Source: Cristatella mucedo
Lineage: Eukaryota; Bryozoa; Phylactolaemata; Cristatellidae
Assembly: GCA_009760855.2 (NCBI GenBank)
Contig: WPIO01000024.1
Coordinates: forward strand, 4,154,501-4,218,500
Direction of reading: 5' to 3'
DNA length: 64,000 bases
In this document: piece by piece, positions 1 through 12,500 of the stretch
How positions within the stretch are numbered: position 1 is the stretch's first letter
Layout of the letters: each line of letters begins with the position of its first letter
The notes under the pieces: generated by a model
What the model saw: only the letters and a program-made list of their open reading frames with translations
Database searches by the model: none
Told to the model about the DNA's origin: nothing
Program-made: the position numbers and the translations under genes

Positions 1-72
1 AAGCGACTTCCTTTGCAAATCAGCAAATACTACTAGGAGAGAGATATATCAGATTTGTAGCGATAGATTGAT

Positions 73-84
73 CGAGAGAGAGAG

Positions 85-122
<38 letters not shown>

Positions 123-311
123 AAGTAAGTGAGGGAGATGGAGAAAGAAAAAGAGAGAGCGACAGAGCAAGAGACAAATACATTTCTACGTGAGAGAAGA
201 AGAGAGAGAGAGTAACATAGGCAGGTGGGACAGACAGATTGAAATAACGAAAGAGAGACAGACAGCGAGAGATTAGATAGATAGAAAGAGAGAGAGAGAG
301 AGAAAGGGAGA

Positions 312-397
<86 letters not shown>

Positions 398-546
398 TGG
401 GGAGAAGAGATAATAATAGATAGACTTAGAGAGAGGAAGAATGAGCAAGAGAGAAAGAGAGAGATGAGAGAGAGAGTGAGGGACTGATGAAAGAGAGAGA
501 GAGAGAGAGAGTAAGAAAGAGAGACAGAGAGAGGGACAGAGAGACG

Positions 547-602
<56 letters not shown>

Positions 603-716
603 GAAGGAGAGTGGTAGAGAAAGCGAGAGAGAGAGGGGAGAGAGAGAGAGAAAGAAAGAGAGAGAGAGAGAGAGAGAGTGAATGAGAGATAGAGAAAGAG
701 AGAGTGAAAGTGAAAG
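73..716. repeat. (GA)n polypurine microsatellite array
   Basis: About 640 bases are almost entirely A and G on the + strand, mainly GA dinucleotides with short GAGACAGA-like and GAAA interruptions. The long open frames here, poly(Arg-Glu) on + and poly(Ser-Leu) on -, are products of the dinucleotide repeat and not genes. The tract lies upstream of the first visible protease exon and is probably intronic if that gene extends to the left. Confidence 0.95.
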
Positions 717-1571
717 AATGATAAGAGGCAGATAGTGACCCACATAAAGTAGATCTCAAAGGTACTCCTTAATTTAGAGGCTATCTTTTTGTTTTACAAA
801 TTTACATAAATTATGTACAGTTTTTAACTGACTTTTGTTGTCAACCTCGGTATTCTCAGGCCTGTGATGCCTAGGTAAGACAAAAAGCGGTTGAGAAAGT
901 TCTGGTGTTTTCTCTACGTTTTTAAAAAACTCCCGAGAACAAGAATTAAGGGTCAAAAAATGCTTGCAATCATCGCAAAGGTCGTTACACACATTACTAA
1001 TGCGGACTCTTATTTTCGATTAAGCCTTGATTCAGACTGAAACTTACAAGCGAAGGTTAACCTTTCTACTGAAGCAGTAAACTGCTATGCCGTCTTGTAG
1101 TTAATTGTGTAGTAATGGCGTCAGGGAGACTGCAAAGTGGTCATATTTCAGTGAGTCTTGGGATTCTTTCCTCATGAGTTGCTAAACAATATTATTTTTA
1201 CCAATTGCATGGACCAGGTGTGAGACTGACTATATATTTAATGGTAGTTGTGCATGGCAGTAGTTATATACAATTTATGCATAGCAGAAGGTCTTTGTAT
1301 CGTGGAAGTTGGACGTTGAGAATAGGTAATTGACCATTCCAAGACCGAGAGATTAGCTTAATACAACTCGATACAATCGTTAAGATAAGGTAAGTTAGTG
1401 ATAGTTTGAAATTGTAAATTGACTTTTCACCTAAACCGGTTGATCGTGATTTATTTGCCGTAAATGAAAAGTGCTTAGAAATAAATTGAATTCTCTGAAA
1501 GTACAATATCAAATTTATTTGTATTATAATTATGTACCTCGAAAAAAAATATACTAGAGGTCCGATCCCAT

Positions 1572-1572
<1 letters not shown>
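717..1572. other. Unannotated stretch, probably intron
   Basis: No repeat family or convincing exon was recognised. I looked here for the upstream exon carrying the metalloprotease HExxH motif, which must end in splice phase 2 to fit the exon at 1855, and did not find it. It probably lies to the left of the window. Confidence 0.5.
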
Positions 1573-1638
<66 letters not shown>

Positions 1639-1676
1639 CACACACGCACATGCACACACACACACACATATACACG
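1573..1676. repeat. (CA)n microsatellite
   Basis: About 100 bases of CA dinucleotide with a few G and T interruptions towards the right end. The Val-Cys-rich open frames on the minus strand are repeat translations. Confidence 0.97.
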
Positions 1677-1854
1677 CATGCATATTTTTGCAATAATGTT
1701 TTTTACGGGCTTTCAGCGTACGGTAGTACCTGTCTAGATAGTTACTGTGGTGAGGAGCAGGCGATTTATTAATTCAATTGTGCATTGCAAGGTGTGTGCA
1801 GCCGGCATAACTCATCTAAGCTGATTGATGTCACAGATTAGTCTTTGCTTACAG

Positions 1855-2019
1855 TTTAGGAGCTAACCTCGACGGCGTGGATAACAACTGTTCACCATCC
1901 AGCAATTACATAATGTCTACACAGTTTGATACTGTTGATTACACAACAGTGCAAAACTACTACCAGTTTTCCATCTGTTCATTTGATTATTTTACGAAAT
2001 ATGTTCAATCTCTGAGCTC
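1855..2019 (+). CDS. Exon: C-terminal part of reprolysin domain
   Basis: The acceptor is TTGCTTACAG and the donor GTAAGT. One base completes a split codon, 54 codons follow, and two bases carry over. The translation starts LGANLDGVDNNCSPSSNYIM, which aligns with the ADAM/ADAMTS segment that follows HExxH: GxxHDG, then Cys, then the Met-turn IM. The His of GxxHD is Leu (CTC; CAC to CTC would be one base). Further on, ICSFDYFTKYV matches the CS..Y...F pattern that closes the ADAMTS catalytic domain. Confidence 0.85.
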
Positions 2020-5000
2020 GTAAGTATGAAGAAACATCATCATTTAGGGCACGGTTTTGAATGCCTCAATTTGAATGAAGCGAATAAAGCCAGTCAAAGC
2101 TGTTCTGGTGTTTCAAAAATGTTTAACATTTTCCCAATAAATGATAGTAGTAGGCAAATCAGTTATGCTTGCTGCCTCTTCACAATCTGTAATAAACTGC
2201 GACAATCTAATCGACAAGTTAACAATTTGTCAGTCAAATCAGCTTATTAAAGCAAACTTGAAAGAAAGAGCATACCAGAAGGTACATATAGTTAGAAATT
2301 TGGAATCTATTATAATTGATACACCAGTTTTAGAAATGGTCTAATAAATTGTGGAAGTTGGCAGGTGCCTGGTGAGCAGCATGGGCCAAGGTACTACCAA
2401 ATTGATATCCTCATTTTGAAAACGAAAATACTGACGGCTGGAAGGAGGTCACTTTCGGGCTGCAATGAAAAACTTAATGAGCCATATATAATTCCAATCA
2501 CAAAGCAGAAAAAATGAATCATTATTTAGAAACCGATTTCAATCTTCTAACGAATCCCAAATCCTCAGTACTATTCGCTAATTATTCGTAAAATTTAAAA
2601 GGATTGGTGTTGACTACCATGGCAACATACCCACAGCTGCTAGAAAAATTGCATGCCTGTAGGCAGGCCCCAATACACCTGCTATAGGCTGCCTTGTATA
2701 TTGTCAGACAACTTCTATATGTTTTAATGAATTTGCACTTTTCAATTGGTAGCATAATCTTGACATAATCTCGCGTACTAAAATATCGGTTGATAGTTAT
2801 TTGGAACTGTGTTTGAGCTTATAACATGCAAAAGCACGACCTTAAAAAAATGTCTCACTAATTTATTGCACGAAAATGAATTGACAGATTTCCCTACGGC
2901 TGAGAGATTATCAGATAAATGCTTGTTGAAATTTTGAGAACAAGAAAGCATGCACTTTTTTGCTATACCAGGTCACTTGGTTAGGAAGCACATGGCCTAC
3001 TTTATATGCCCTTGTAAAGGTGGTCTAATTCGGCCCTTTTATCTAACTTAATTGCCTAAATATTAGTGAAAACTCTTAGTGCTTGTAATTCTGTAATGCT
3101 TGTAATATCAACATTAATGGGGAGATTTTGTGTTAGTGAACAGTTCATTCAGATAAATACCTCTCGTTGGCTACCAGAATACTTCGTAAATTTGTGTTGA
3201 TTTCCTACCGAACCTCTGCCGCCTGATAACAGGTCATTTTTGCATACGATAATCAGCTAATTTACTGTATTAAAGCCATTAGTTTGATATATGCACATCC
3301 GTCAGTTAGACATGATTACACATTTTCTTCTAAAAAATAAATAAGACTCCTTAAATTGGGTTCCATAGATTGTTTGGACTTGATTCGCATTAAGCTGATC
3401 GATATTTAAATAAGATATAGTCGGTTTTTCTTGTAGTACAATTTTGTTTAAGCATTTTAGCCGAAAATTATGACTAAATGAATAACAGTGATGTAGATAC
3501 ATTTCATTTTTAATAATTTTAATAATACCAAATATAAATAGAACCGTTAGATAAATTAATATTGTTTTAGTATTTTTAAATCTGTAGATCGCTGTGATGT
3601 AACTTTCACAATAAGTGATTTCGTAGGTCTTAGTATTAATGACTACCGCTTAATATAATTTAACAAGTGATACAAGAAATGCCTACATCCGGGGTTAGAA
3701 CTATGTATGATTTCCGTGCCATCGGAAGCCGTATTTCATATAAACTCGTTTCATGGGCGAAGCTGCATTAGCCTCACCTGTCGTTTAGTTAAATAATTTT
3801 CGTTTCAGAAATTGCATGAACAACTCAGAAAACTACTACGACGAAACAGAATTCCAAGCTGCCGTTGCCAAACTTCCCGGACAACGTTACAGTCCAGAAG
3901 ATTTGTGCTATCAGGCATTTGGTCCAACACATGAAGTTTGCGGGGTTAGCTTTACACGCTAGAATTGAAATTTAGAGTACTCTAGAAAAACGTGATTAAC
4001 TGGATTGTTTTATATGTTAATGATAAGTGTTGTGTAGCTGAAAGGCAATCGGATTGATCTATTTACTAGGGTGTCGGCTTCGGCGTCATCGTCTGCAGTT
4101 CTCTGTACTGTCGCAATACTAGCGAGTCAAATTTAAATTGGACTTGCCAACCCATTAGTTCTGGTGGTCGCGGCCTGGATGGAACGTCTTGCGGGAACAA
4201 GCAGGTAAGTCTTTGCAGACAGAAATAAAATAAGGGACAATCATCATTAAATATTGCACATAATTTATAATTGAAACCCATATCACCGTTCTTTCAAGCG
4301 GATAGGCTTTAACACTTTAATTTGTTTTACAGTGGTGCCGCAGAGGTCTTTGTGTCTCGGACTCCTCAGCACCATCTGCAATAGGTAAGATGTCTTTCAA
4401 AAGCTATATGAATGATGCAGATGCTTGTCATTGCCAAACTCCTGGCGATATCTCGAATTTAGTTGTGCATCACAACCATCCGGCCAAAGTGCTCGCATTC
4501 GGCTGCTCGAATTTGAATTTACTTATGGCACCAGCGTTTTTTCATCGGTATGTTCGTGAGCCTGCTGAAAGTGGTTACAAGTGCTGATAAAAGAATAAGT
4601 CGTTAACAAAGAGCCTATAAAGGCCAGCTATCCAGTGATCAAGAAACTTTGAAGCTATGGAGTGTGCTTGAAATGCCTAAAGCCACAATCAGTCGGCCGA
4701 AACTTGAAAGACTTGTTGAGCTTCGGGGCTCTACATTACAGTGGAGGGAATTACTTAAAGATTCTCGATTCTTGTTATATGGTTAAATTGCTTGGTGTGA
4801 GATGTTTAGTATATATTCAGTTTAACGTTGCAAGGGGAAAACTATCAAGAACTCTGGTATATGCAGTTTACTGTAATATATATCTTCGAAACTCAAAGAG
4901 TCGCAAACTATTGAAGAGAGTTTTGTACCTTTGTATGAATATGCCGCTTTTGGTGGGTTAATCATAGCTAATTTACTCAGAATTCGGAAATGTAATGAAA

Positions 5001-8000
5001 ACATGGCATAACTCTTCTTAACAGAGACACCTAGCCGAACCCGAGTTCTCTGAGAGTGCTTTATCAAGTGGGTTATTGCTATATTTACTGTTATTATCCT
5101 ACATGATGGGTTCGTCACCATAAAGTTATATCCTTTAAAATTAGGATTACTTTATATTTTAAGAAATTTTTAGCAGACCAAAAAATTGATGTGCAATAGC
5201 CTGATTAGAACGTAAGTGTGAGAAAATCATGTTTGCATAAACACCACTAAGGTAGACATTCCCTAGCCTTTGATCAGGGGATCAGACCTGACGGCAAGCT
5301 GTGAAGGCATGAGTCCTTTTGGAATGTTCAAAGTTTAGGCACTGCTCAAAGAGGACCTATTAATTCGGAGGACATGGTAAAGTATCCGCAATTGTTTCTG
5401 AAAGAGGTACGTATTCGTTGTCTGCCTCAATATTGTAGTGTCCTTTGAGTAGGAGTTCTGCTTAATATCCATTTGGTTTGTGTGAACTTCCTAACATCCA
5501 GGATCCAATGCCCACTTGAAGGGCATTCTTTTTGTCGTTTGCTACAGCAAATTCTTACAGTTTCAACGACAAATGAACATGTGCACAGTTGGTATAAAAG
5601 TAATAGCCCAATTCAAAGGGCCCTCGTTACTTTTTAACGAGGCTCATTTGGGATCGAGAGACAAGGACTAAAAAGGAACTCTTGAATAACTCCTCAAGAG
5701 AGCGGTTCGGTTAGTGAGAGTGAGCTAACTTACAGCAATAATCAAATATGAGGAAAAAAGTGGAAATTTGAGCCGGCCTGGGAATACTCTGCCAGAACGA
5801 TCATGGTTCTTATTCGTTTAATTGATTTTATGTTGTTTTTAATAACGTGCAGCTTAACTAGACGATCTATCGTATTAAGTGCTGTGGCACTTCCATCGTT
5901 GTTCTGCATAGATTATCGTTCGTTACACATAAAAGAGCCATTCCCAACGAATTATTTTGGTTTAATTTTGACTGAAGTGTTTTCAATAGGTGTTCCAAGC
6001 TGGTGGTGAAGATTCTTTTGAGAATAATTGACAAGAAACGAATAATGAATGCAAGCAAAAGTTTGCTAGGTCTGATAAATCTAATTATTTCGTATCTAGG
6101 ATTGTTGAAGGATGACTGACTTTAATTTGAAACACTTCGGAAGGGCTTGGTTATCCGCCGAAGCATTATAAACCGAATATGTATATGGACAGTGTTTTTA
6201 GGTTACTACTAATCCTCAGAGTAGTTAAAAAAGGATCTTCACGTCAAGCTTTTCTTTTTACTAAATTTTATCAGATGACTTTCTATTATGGCGAAACCTC
6301 AGAAAATTTCTTATCGAAAACCACATGCTAGGAATCAACAGCTGCTGTAGTCCCATGGTATTTTAGGGAGTTATAGCTATTAGCTATTTGTTTATACCAA
6401 TGAAGCTACAATTTCTACACCTAGCAAGTAATTTGGCGAACAAACTCTTCGCCATTTTAAACTTATGTGATGTTAGTTTTGATGCTGGATTTATAATTCC
6501 TAAGCAATCTCCTGAAACTTTTATTTGGGATGTTGTTACATCTCGTGCACCGTTAATTAACCTTTAGTGAAAGAGAAGCTGCATTTAAATGCATCACACG
6601 TACACACACACACACATTTACACACAGATACACATACACACAGACACACACAGGGTGAAGAAAAATGCTAAATTACAACAAATAGGTGACACAATGAAGC
6701 AAATTCACAAGTAAAACTAGCTGAATTACCCGAAAATATATTAAAGGAATATCGTCATCGCTGTCAGAGAATTTTTCACACCACACGAATAAAGTAAGAA
6801 TTGGTGCTTAGAGCTCATCAAAATTCCGGCGGAAAAAATAAAACATATACATACAAATTATAAATGAGGACAGAAGGCATTTTTATAGTTTCCAGAAACA
6901 AATAAATATACTTTAAGGTGTTTCACAACGAAATTACGGAAATTAATAATTAATTGTTAAAGAATGCAATTTTACATTGCCTGCACAATTTTGCAATATA
7001 AAGCTAACTACACACACTGCCAAAACTTTTACATAGTACAAAAAAGGTACTTAGAAAAAGTAGTTAAAATCTGGCTAGTTGATTACAACTGATGATAACA
7101 CGCCGGTAAGAAAACCGTTAATATGGACATATTTCATGCGAGCTATTAGAATTTAAGAGGGAAAGTCGATTTTCCAGGTTTGATTTGAATGATAAGAATT
7201 GATATAAGTTACTGACCGTAGTAAAATTTGACTTCCAAGAGTCACGCGATGCACAACTACGGCCTGAGAACGATAAGTTTTCGAATTAATAGCTAGAAAT
7301 TTGGAAGCAGTTGGGGAATAAGCGGGAGAGCAAAACCGAGAAACAAAGAGGTTGCACAGATTGGCTCACACATTCTAGTGAAGATTAATAAAGTCTGAAG
7401 AAACCAAACTCAGGCACGTATTTGTTGGAGACTGCCAATCGGTCAGCTAGTGTGTTACTTCACAAGACTCCAAAGTTCGAAAAACTACATGGCAAAAAAT
7501 ATTCCTTTTGGATGTGAAGAGAAATGCTGTTCATCGCATATAAGTTCGTGAAGTAAGTCCAAAGGAATTCTTCTCACGGACCTCTCATCGTTCGTTGGAA
7601 TCTGTCCGGGCTGCATAGCTTCATTTGGCTGAAGGTGTATCAAGGAATTAGTCAAAACGGTTCTGAAAGAATGTAAATTGCCTGGAAAGAGATCAAATTC
7701 TTTGACGACGCTATAAGGATTACATTAGTAACAATATTATTAGTAATTTTATTACAATAGATATAAACTTTACAAATACAGTACCTCAAAAGCCGTGTAG
7801 TAATATTTTAGGTTTACAAGCGTATTCTATGTAAGTTTCTAAAGCCTGAAAAAGTATAACAACATGTCATGTTTAAAGTATAAGTATGACACCAGTCATG
7901 GCAGTGACAAACTTAAAAGATTGATTTAGAATAATGGAAACACTAATGCATGATAGAATTTAAAAAGCTCGTTGTATTGCCTTACCAATTTTTGGAATAT

Positions 8001-9469
8001 TTCTTTTGATCAAAAACTTGTAGTTGCCTCAAAAATTGTAACCATAGGCCAGATTTATAACAATCCAATTATTTATTAATTGTCTTTTTCCTTATACACT
8101 TAAAATGTACGTCTAGGCCCCTGAAATTCTCGCGATTTAATACTTATACTGTAGCCTACTGTTGGTGAAAAACTTCATTAGTGCAGCTTGAATATTCTTA
8201 TCCGTTCGGCCGCCAATAACGTCAATGCTTCTGTCTAAGCCTCACTGGTTATCCTGTGGAAATACTTCTACATCCTGTTTAATGCTTAGATGATTCCATT
8301 AATTGTCTGCATGTGTCACATTATACTGGGGAAAAGAAACATTCCTTCAGTTTTCCATTTTGATGGTTCGTATTACTAGCTATGCAACTATTTTCAGAAG
8401 GTGGTCATTCAGTTTACATTTATTAAATAATTGCTTATTTTCTATTTTCCATTGCTAGATATTTGTAAATTTCTGACGAAATACATGTGAGGAGCTATTT
8501 AAAAGACAGTGTCCTATGCATTTGCAGTGAATTGGCACCATCTCTGCACGCTGTAGCAATATGACGTTTATTTTTTGAATAACATATCAATCCATTTCTT
8601 TAAATAGTCGTTGCAGTCTGTCTAATTTGTCATGAGCATGCTGGGGCTAGCCTCTGCCAATTTGAGATGCAAAAGCTAGCTGAAATATTAGCAGCTACAC
8701 CATTCAGGTTATTTAGTGGTTGAGTCAAGCCAGCCAGGCCATCCGACCTGGCTTGAAATAAGTGAAACATACTAGCTTTTAGCATTATTGAAAGAAGACT
8801 CTAGCCACAAGATAAATTGAAGTACTTCTATTGAGATTAAGTTCCTCCTGATCTCTATGCAATTAACATATGTTTCGGTAATACTAGCAAACGGAACTAT
8901 GCCATTGTAATTACTGGGTAGGATTGTTTGTGAAAGTCAATCTATTTCTCTGCAGAATACTGTCCACTCGGCGATTGGAGTCGGACAGCTAGAGTGTACT
9001 CCAATCAGACTTACGTGTGCTCCAACATGCCTTCGTCCTTTTGCTACGATAACAGTGAGTATCAAGCTATTGGCTTTACGCCTCACACCTCGTATTTCCT
9101 TTTTTGATTTGACCACGTGGCTGTAATATATTACGGTTTATCCGATCTTCGTATTTACTTACTTTAGATTCAATGCTAAATGAATAATTAACCATTAGTC
9201 TTGGTTTATATCCCAAAGTTAATATTCATCTCATTAATCAGAGTGAAACTCGAAACCTCTCGTACTGACTGTCAGTAATGCTGTTGCTAGTCGTTAGCAC
9301 TTTTACATGTGAGCTGGGTTTCTTGCATTCAAGCAAAATGGAAAAAACATAAATCTGCCTAATTTAAAATTTTAATTCAAGACTTTGAAATTATCAATAT
9401 CCACTAAGGTAACTAGAACAGGCTATTCAATTTCCAAGAGAGAGAGAGAGAGAGAGAAAAAGAGAGAGT

Positions 9470-9512
<43 letters not shown>

Positions 9513-12500
9513 GAGAGAGTAAATGATAGAGAGACACCTAGTGGGACATTAACAAAATATTTCATCTAGATAGTTCAGAAAACTACTAAAGTAAACATAT
9601 ATACTATTGTAAAAATACTGGCTATAGTTCAAACACAGTTTAAATAAGAAACATTTTTTGCAAACATTAAGTATGGTAGAATTGCTTAGGTCAAGACGTA
9701 CAAATTGTTTCTCCATTTAACAAAATTGCAACATGGAGATGCTGGGCTACATCATCTATAACAATTATTGAATATAAATGGATTAGGAAATACTGGATTC
9801 CTTTAGCTAAATATTAGAATACAGACAAGATGCAGTTTCGCGGAATACAAAATAGTAAATTGAAATTCAACAATGTGTTCTCGTGGTTATCTTATGGATT
9901 AAAATTAGCAAAGTTCAACTACATTTTTGATCTTCAAAAAAAATATTTTCATCCTGAAACGAAGCTGACAGAGAACAGAGCCATGTTGGACACCTTAATT
10001 TATTGATTCTTTTTAATAGCTCAGTACGTTCATTTCAATACTCGCTTGCCTCTAAGTGAGACACGATCTGAACCGTTGCAAACTAGTGACAGTGATGTTC
10101 ATGCCAGTTGAAAAACATTCAAGAAGAACTTGATAATTAATTGCATCAGAGATCTCCAAAAGATCAAGTAATACATGCTAAGAGACTTCGTTAAGAATGC
10201 ATTTAAGAGATGGTTGCTAGAGACTTTAAAACTAAGCTGACAACTTGAAGTTTTTAAGTGAAAAATAACATGGCGAATGCTAGTCCACTTTGATTTTTTA
10301 GTGCCTGAGACATTTGCCGCAGGCTGTATTTTGAAGGCTTTTCGATTAAGAAGAAATCATCCTTAGCCTGTATCTCTAGTTGATAGTGTCCATTTTGGGA
10401 TGTGATTAAAACAAAACTATTCATACGTAATTAGCAGGGGCTTAAAACTTTTTTAGATGATAAGCCGATATAGGGCGTAGTATTGCCTCTGGTTTTTAAT
10501 ATGTTTTAATTGCCATGATATCTGATTCTTAGGGGTACACGGCCTATGTTGTGCAACGTGCTTTAATCGGAGAGACACAACTCGACCAGAATGTTCATAT
10601 GGAGACAAAGTTAACTGTTCTGCAGTAACTCCAGCGGAATGTCCCAAGAAACTTGATGACTGCTGCAAAACGTGCAGTGTAAGTGCTGACATGGCTTTAC
10701 ATTTAAGATTGTGGTGACCTACATGATAAATTTTGAGCTAAGAGTAATGAGTGATGTTGTCGTCAAGCCTTGCATATTCATTCTTCCTGCTCTAGTCTCT
10801 GCACTAGTTTTTAGCTTCTTAAAACTAGTAGGAGTATTGGCAATACATAAAGAGGATCTGCAAAAGTTGACCGGGTTTGCCCAAATCTTGAACAGAACAA
10901 CAGTACTTAACATAATTGACGTAAACTTAAAAAGCGAGTATGTGGTTGCTTATTAGACAATGGTCTTAGTGATAGGCATACATCTTTCGGATTTTGGTAT
11001 TTATGATAAATTGGATTTAGATCTCTCACTTCGATTTTCAATAGGTAGATATTGACTCGTAGTGTGTTTGTTCCCGTATTTTTGTATATACTCTTCCAGA
11101 AAGATTTGATCTGAAGGCACATCTGCAAATGCATATCGTCATTTCTCAAAACGGTACCAAAGTTCTTCCGAACTAGTACAGACTTGAGCATTTGTTAATA
11201 AAGAAATTATTTATAGTGTCACCTTCTATATGTTGTATCCTAGGTCTCTATCTCTGTTTCTTACTTTGCCAGATTAACGTTTTAACGGGAATCTCTTGAC
11301 TAAGTGAATTCATACGACAACCACCATCAGCATTCACACCTTTACTTGATTTCTCCGTAATACCTTCGGGTATTCCGCTGCTATCTTCGCTGTGACTATT
11401 TATGAGCTTTCCTCGGATATGCTACACTAAACACGACCTGCTTAGCCTTAGGTGCGATGTCACCATTAGTCTATATACAGGTGGGCCTTCTCAGGCGGGT
11501 CAGTGAGAATCTTCCTGCATCCTTCACTCGCCCTATCTACAGCTCGGCTATCAAACCTACTACTCGTAAGTTTAAAGCTCTGAATAGCACTTGTTTCGGT
11601 AGTAGCCCAACCGCCAAGCACGTTGTGAATCGTCGTCCAGCGGCCGTTACCAATGTCCAACTCCAATTTGAAGAGCCAGTGTCCGCCGGGCTGGGCGCAA
11701 ACAGTAAAGAATACAAGTGACTTCATCGCCGTCACCCAGTTGTAGGACAGCCTCTTAAATGCCATCTACTAAATGTCCGCTTACTAAAAACCAAGGGGTT
11801 ACTCATCCGTGATCAGGTAGTCCATGAAAAGCTAGATGCATTTCTGCTTAGGGAAACCTGGATGACACCTTGTTTCAGTAGCTGTATTTCAGAGACCACT
11901 CCACCCGGTTTATCATTCTATCAGTCTATGCATTCTTACAGAGTGGGCTGCGGGTTGCAATTGTTGTTCGCGAATCGTTTGGCTATAAAATGTGCAGTCT
12001 CTCGCATGGGTCATTTTTTGAATTGGTTGCTATCAGGTCTTCATCAAAGACAACGCCTGTCACTGTTGTGATATACCTGCCTTCTTCTGGCTGTCTAAAC
12101 TTGTCTATAGAGGAGTTTTCAGAGTTCCTCACTAAAATATTTGTGTGTGACAAGCCGTCACTGATTGTAGGAGACTTCAATATTCACGTTGACAACCCTA
12201 GAAAAAGCCAGGTCCCTCATTTCTTGACTATCTGGATAATTTTGGTTTGGCCCAACACGTTTATCATATCACCCTCGTCAATGGCCATATTCTAGATCTC
12301 GGGATCACAAAGGATGTCCTTCTTACTGACCTTGTGGTGTGCCCACTGACTCTCTCAGATCATTGTTTGGTCTCGTTTACTGTACCTGCTCCGTCGTACG
12401 TACAGGGCAACGTCGAATTTTCTAAACGACATAACTTACAAAGCATTGACATGGACAAGTTTTTGAAATCTGTTCGCGATGCTGGTCTTCTTGATCTGTA

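Noticed and set aside
20-759. Long Ser/Leu- and Arg/Glu-rich open frames
   Set aside because: They are translations of the GA microsatellite in several frames; the same occurs at 41.7 and 61.1-61.8 kb.
781-875. Possible upstream protease exon after TTATGTACAG with a GTAAGA donor
   Set aside because: Only one frame is open and it ends in TAG at the donor; there is no HExxH motif and the phase does not fit the next exon.
1264-1693. Cys-Val-rich ORFs on the minus strand
   Set aside because: The CA repeat gives alternating Cys and Val; nothing outside the repeat resembles a protein.
4662-4961. 99-codon ORF inside the protease intron
   Set aside because: It overlaps a frame of the same length on the opposite strand, has no domain and lies between well-spliced exons.
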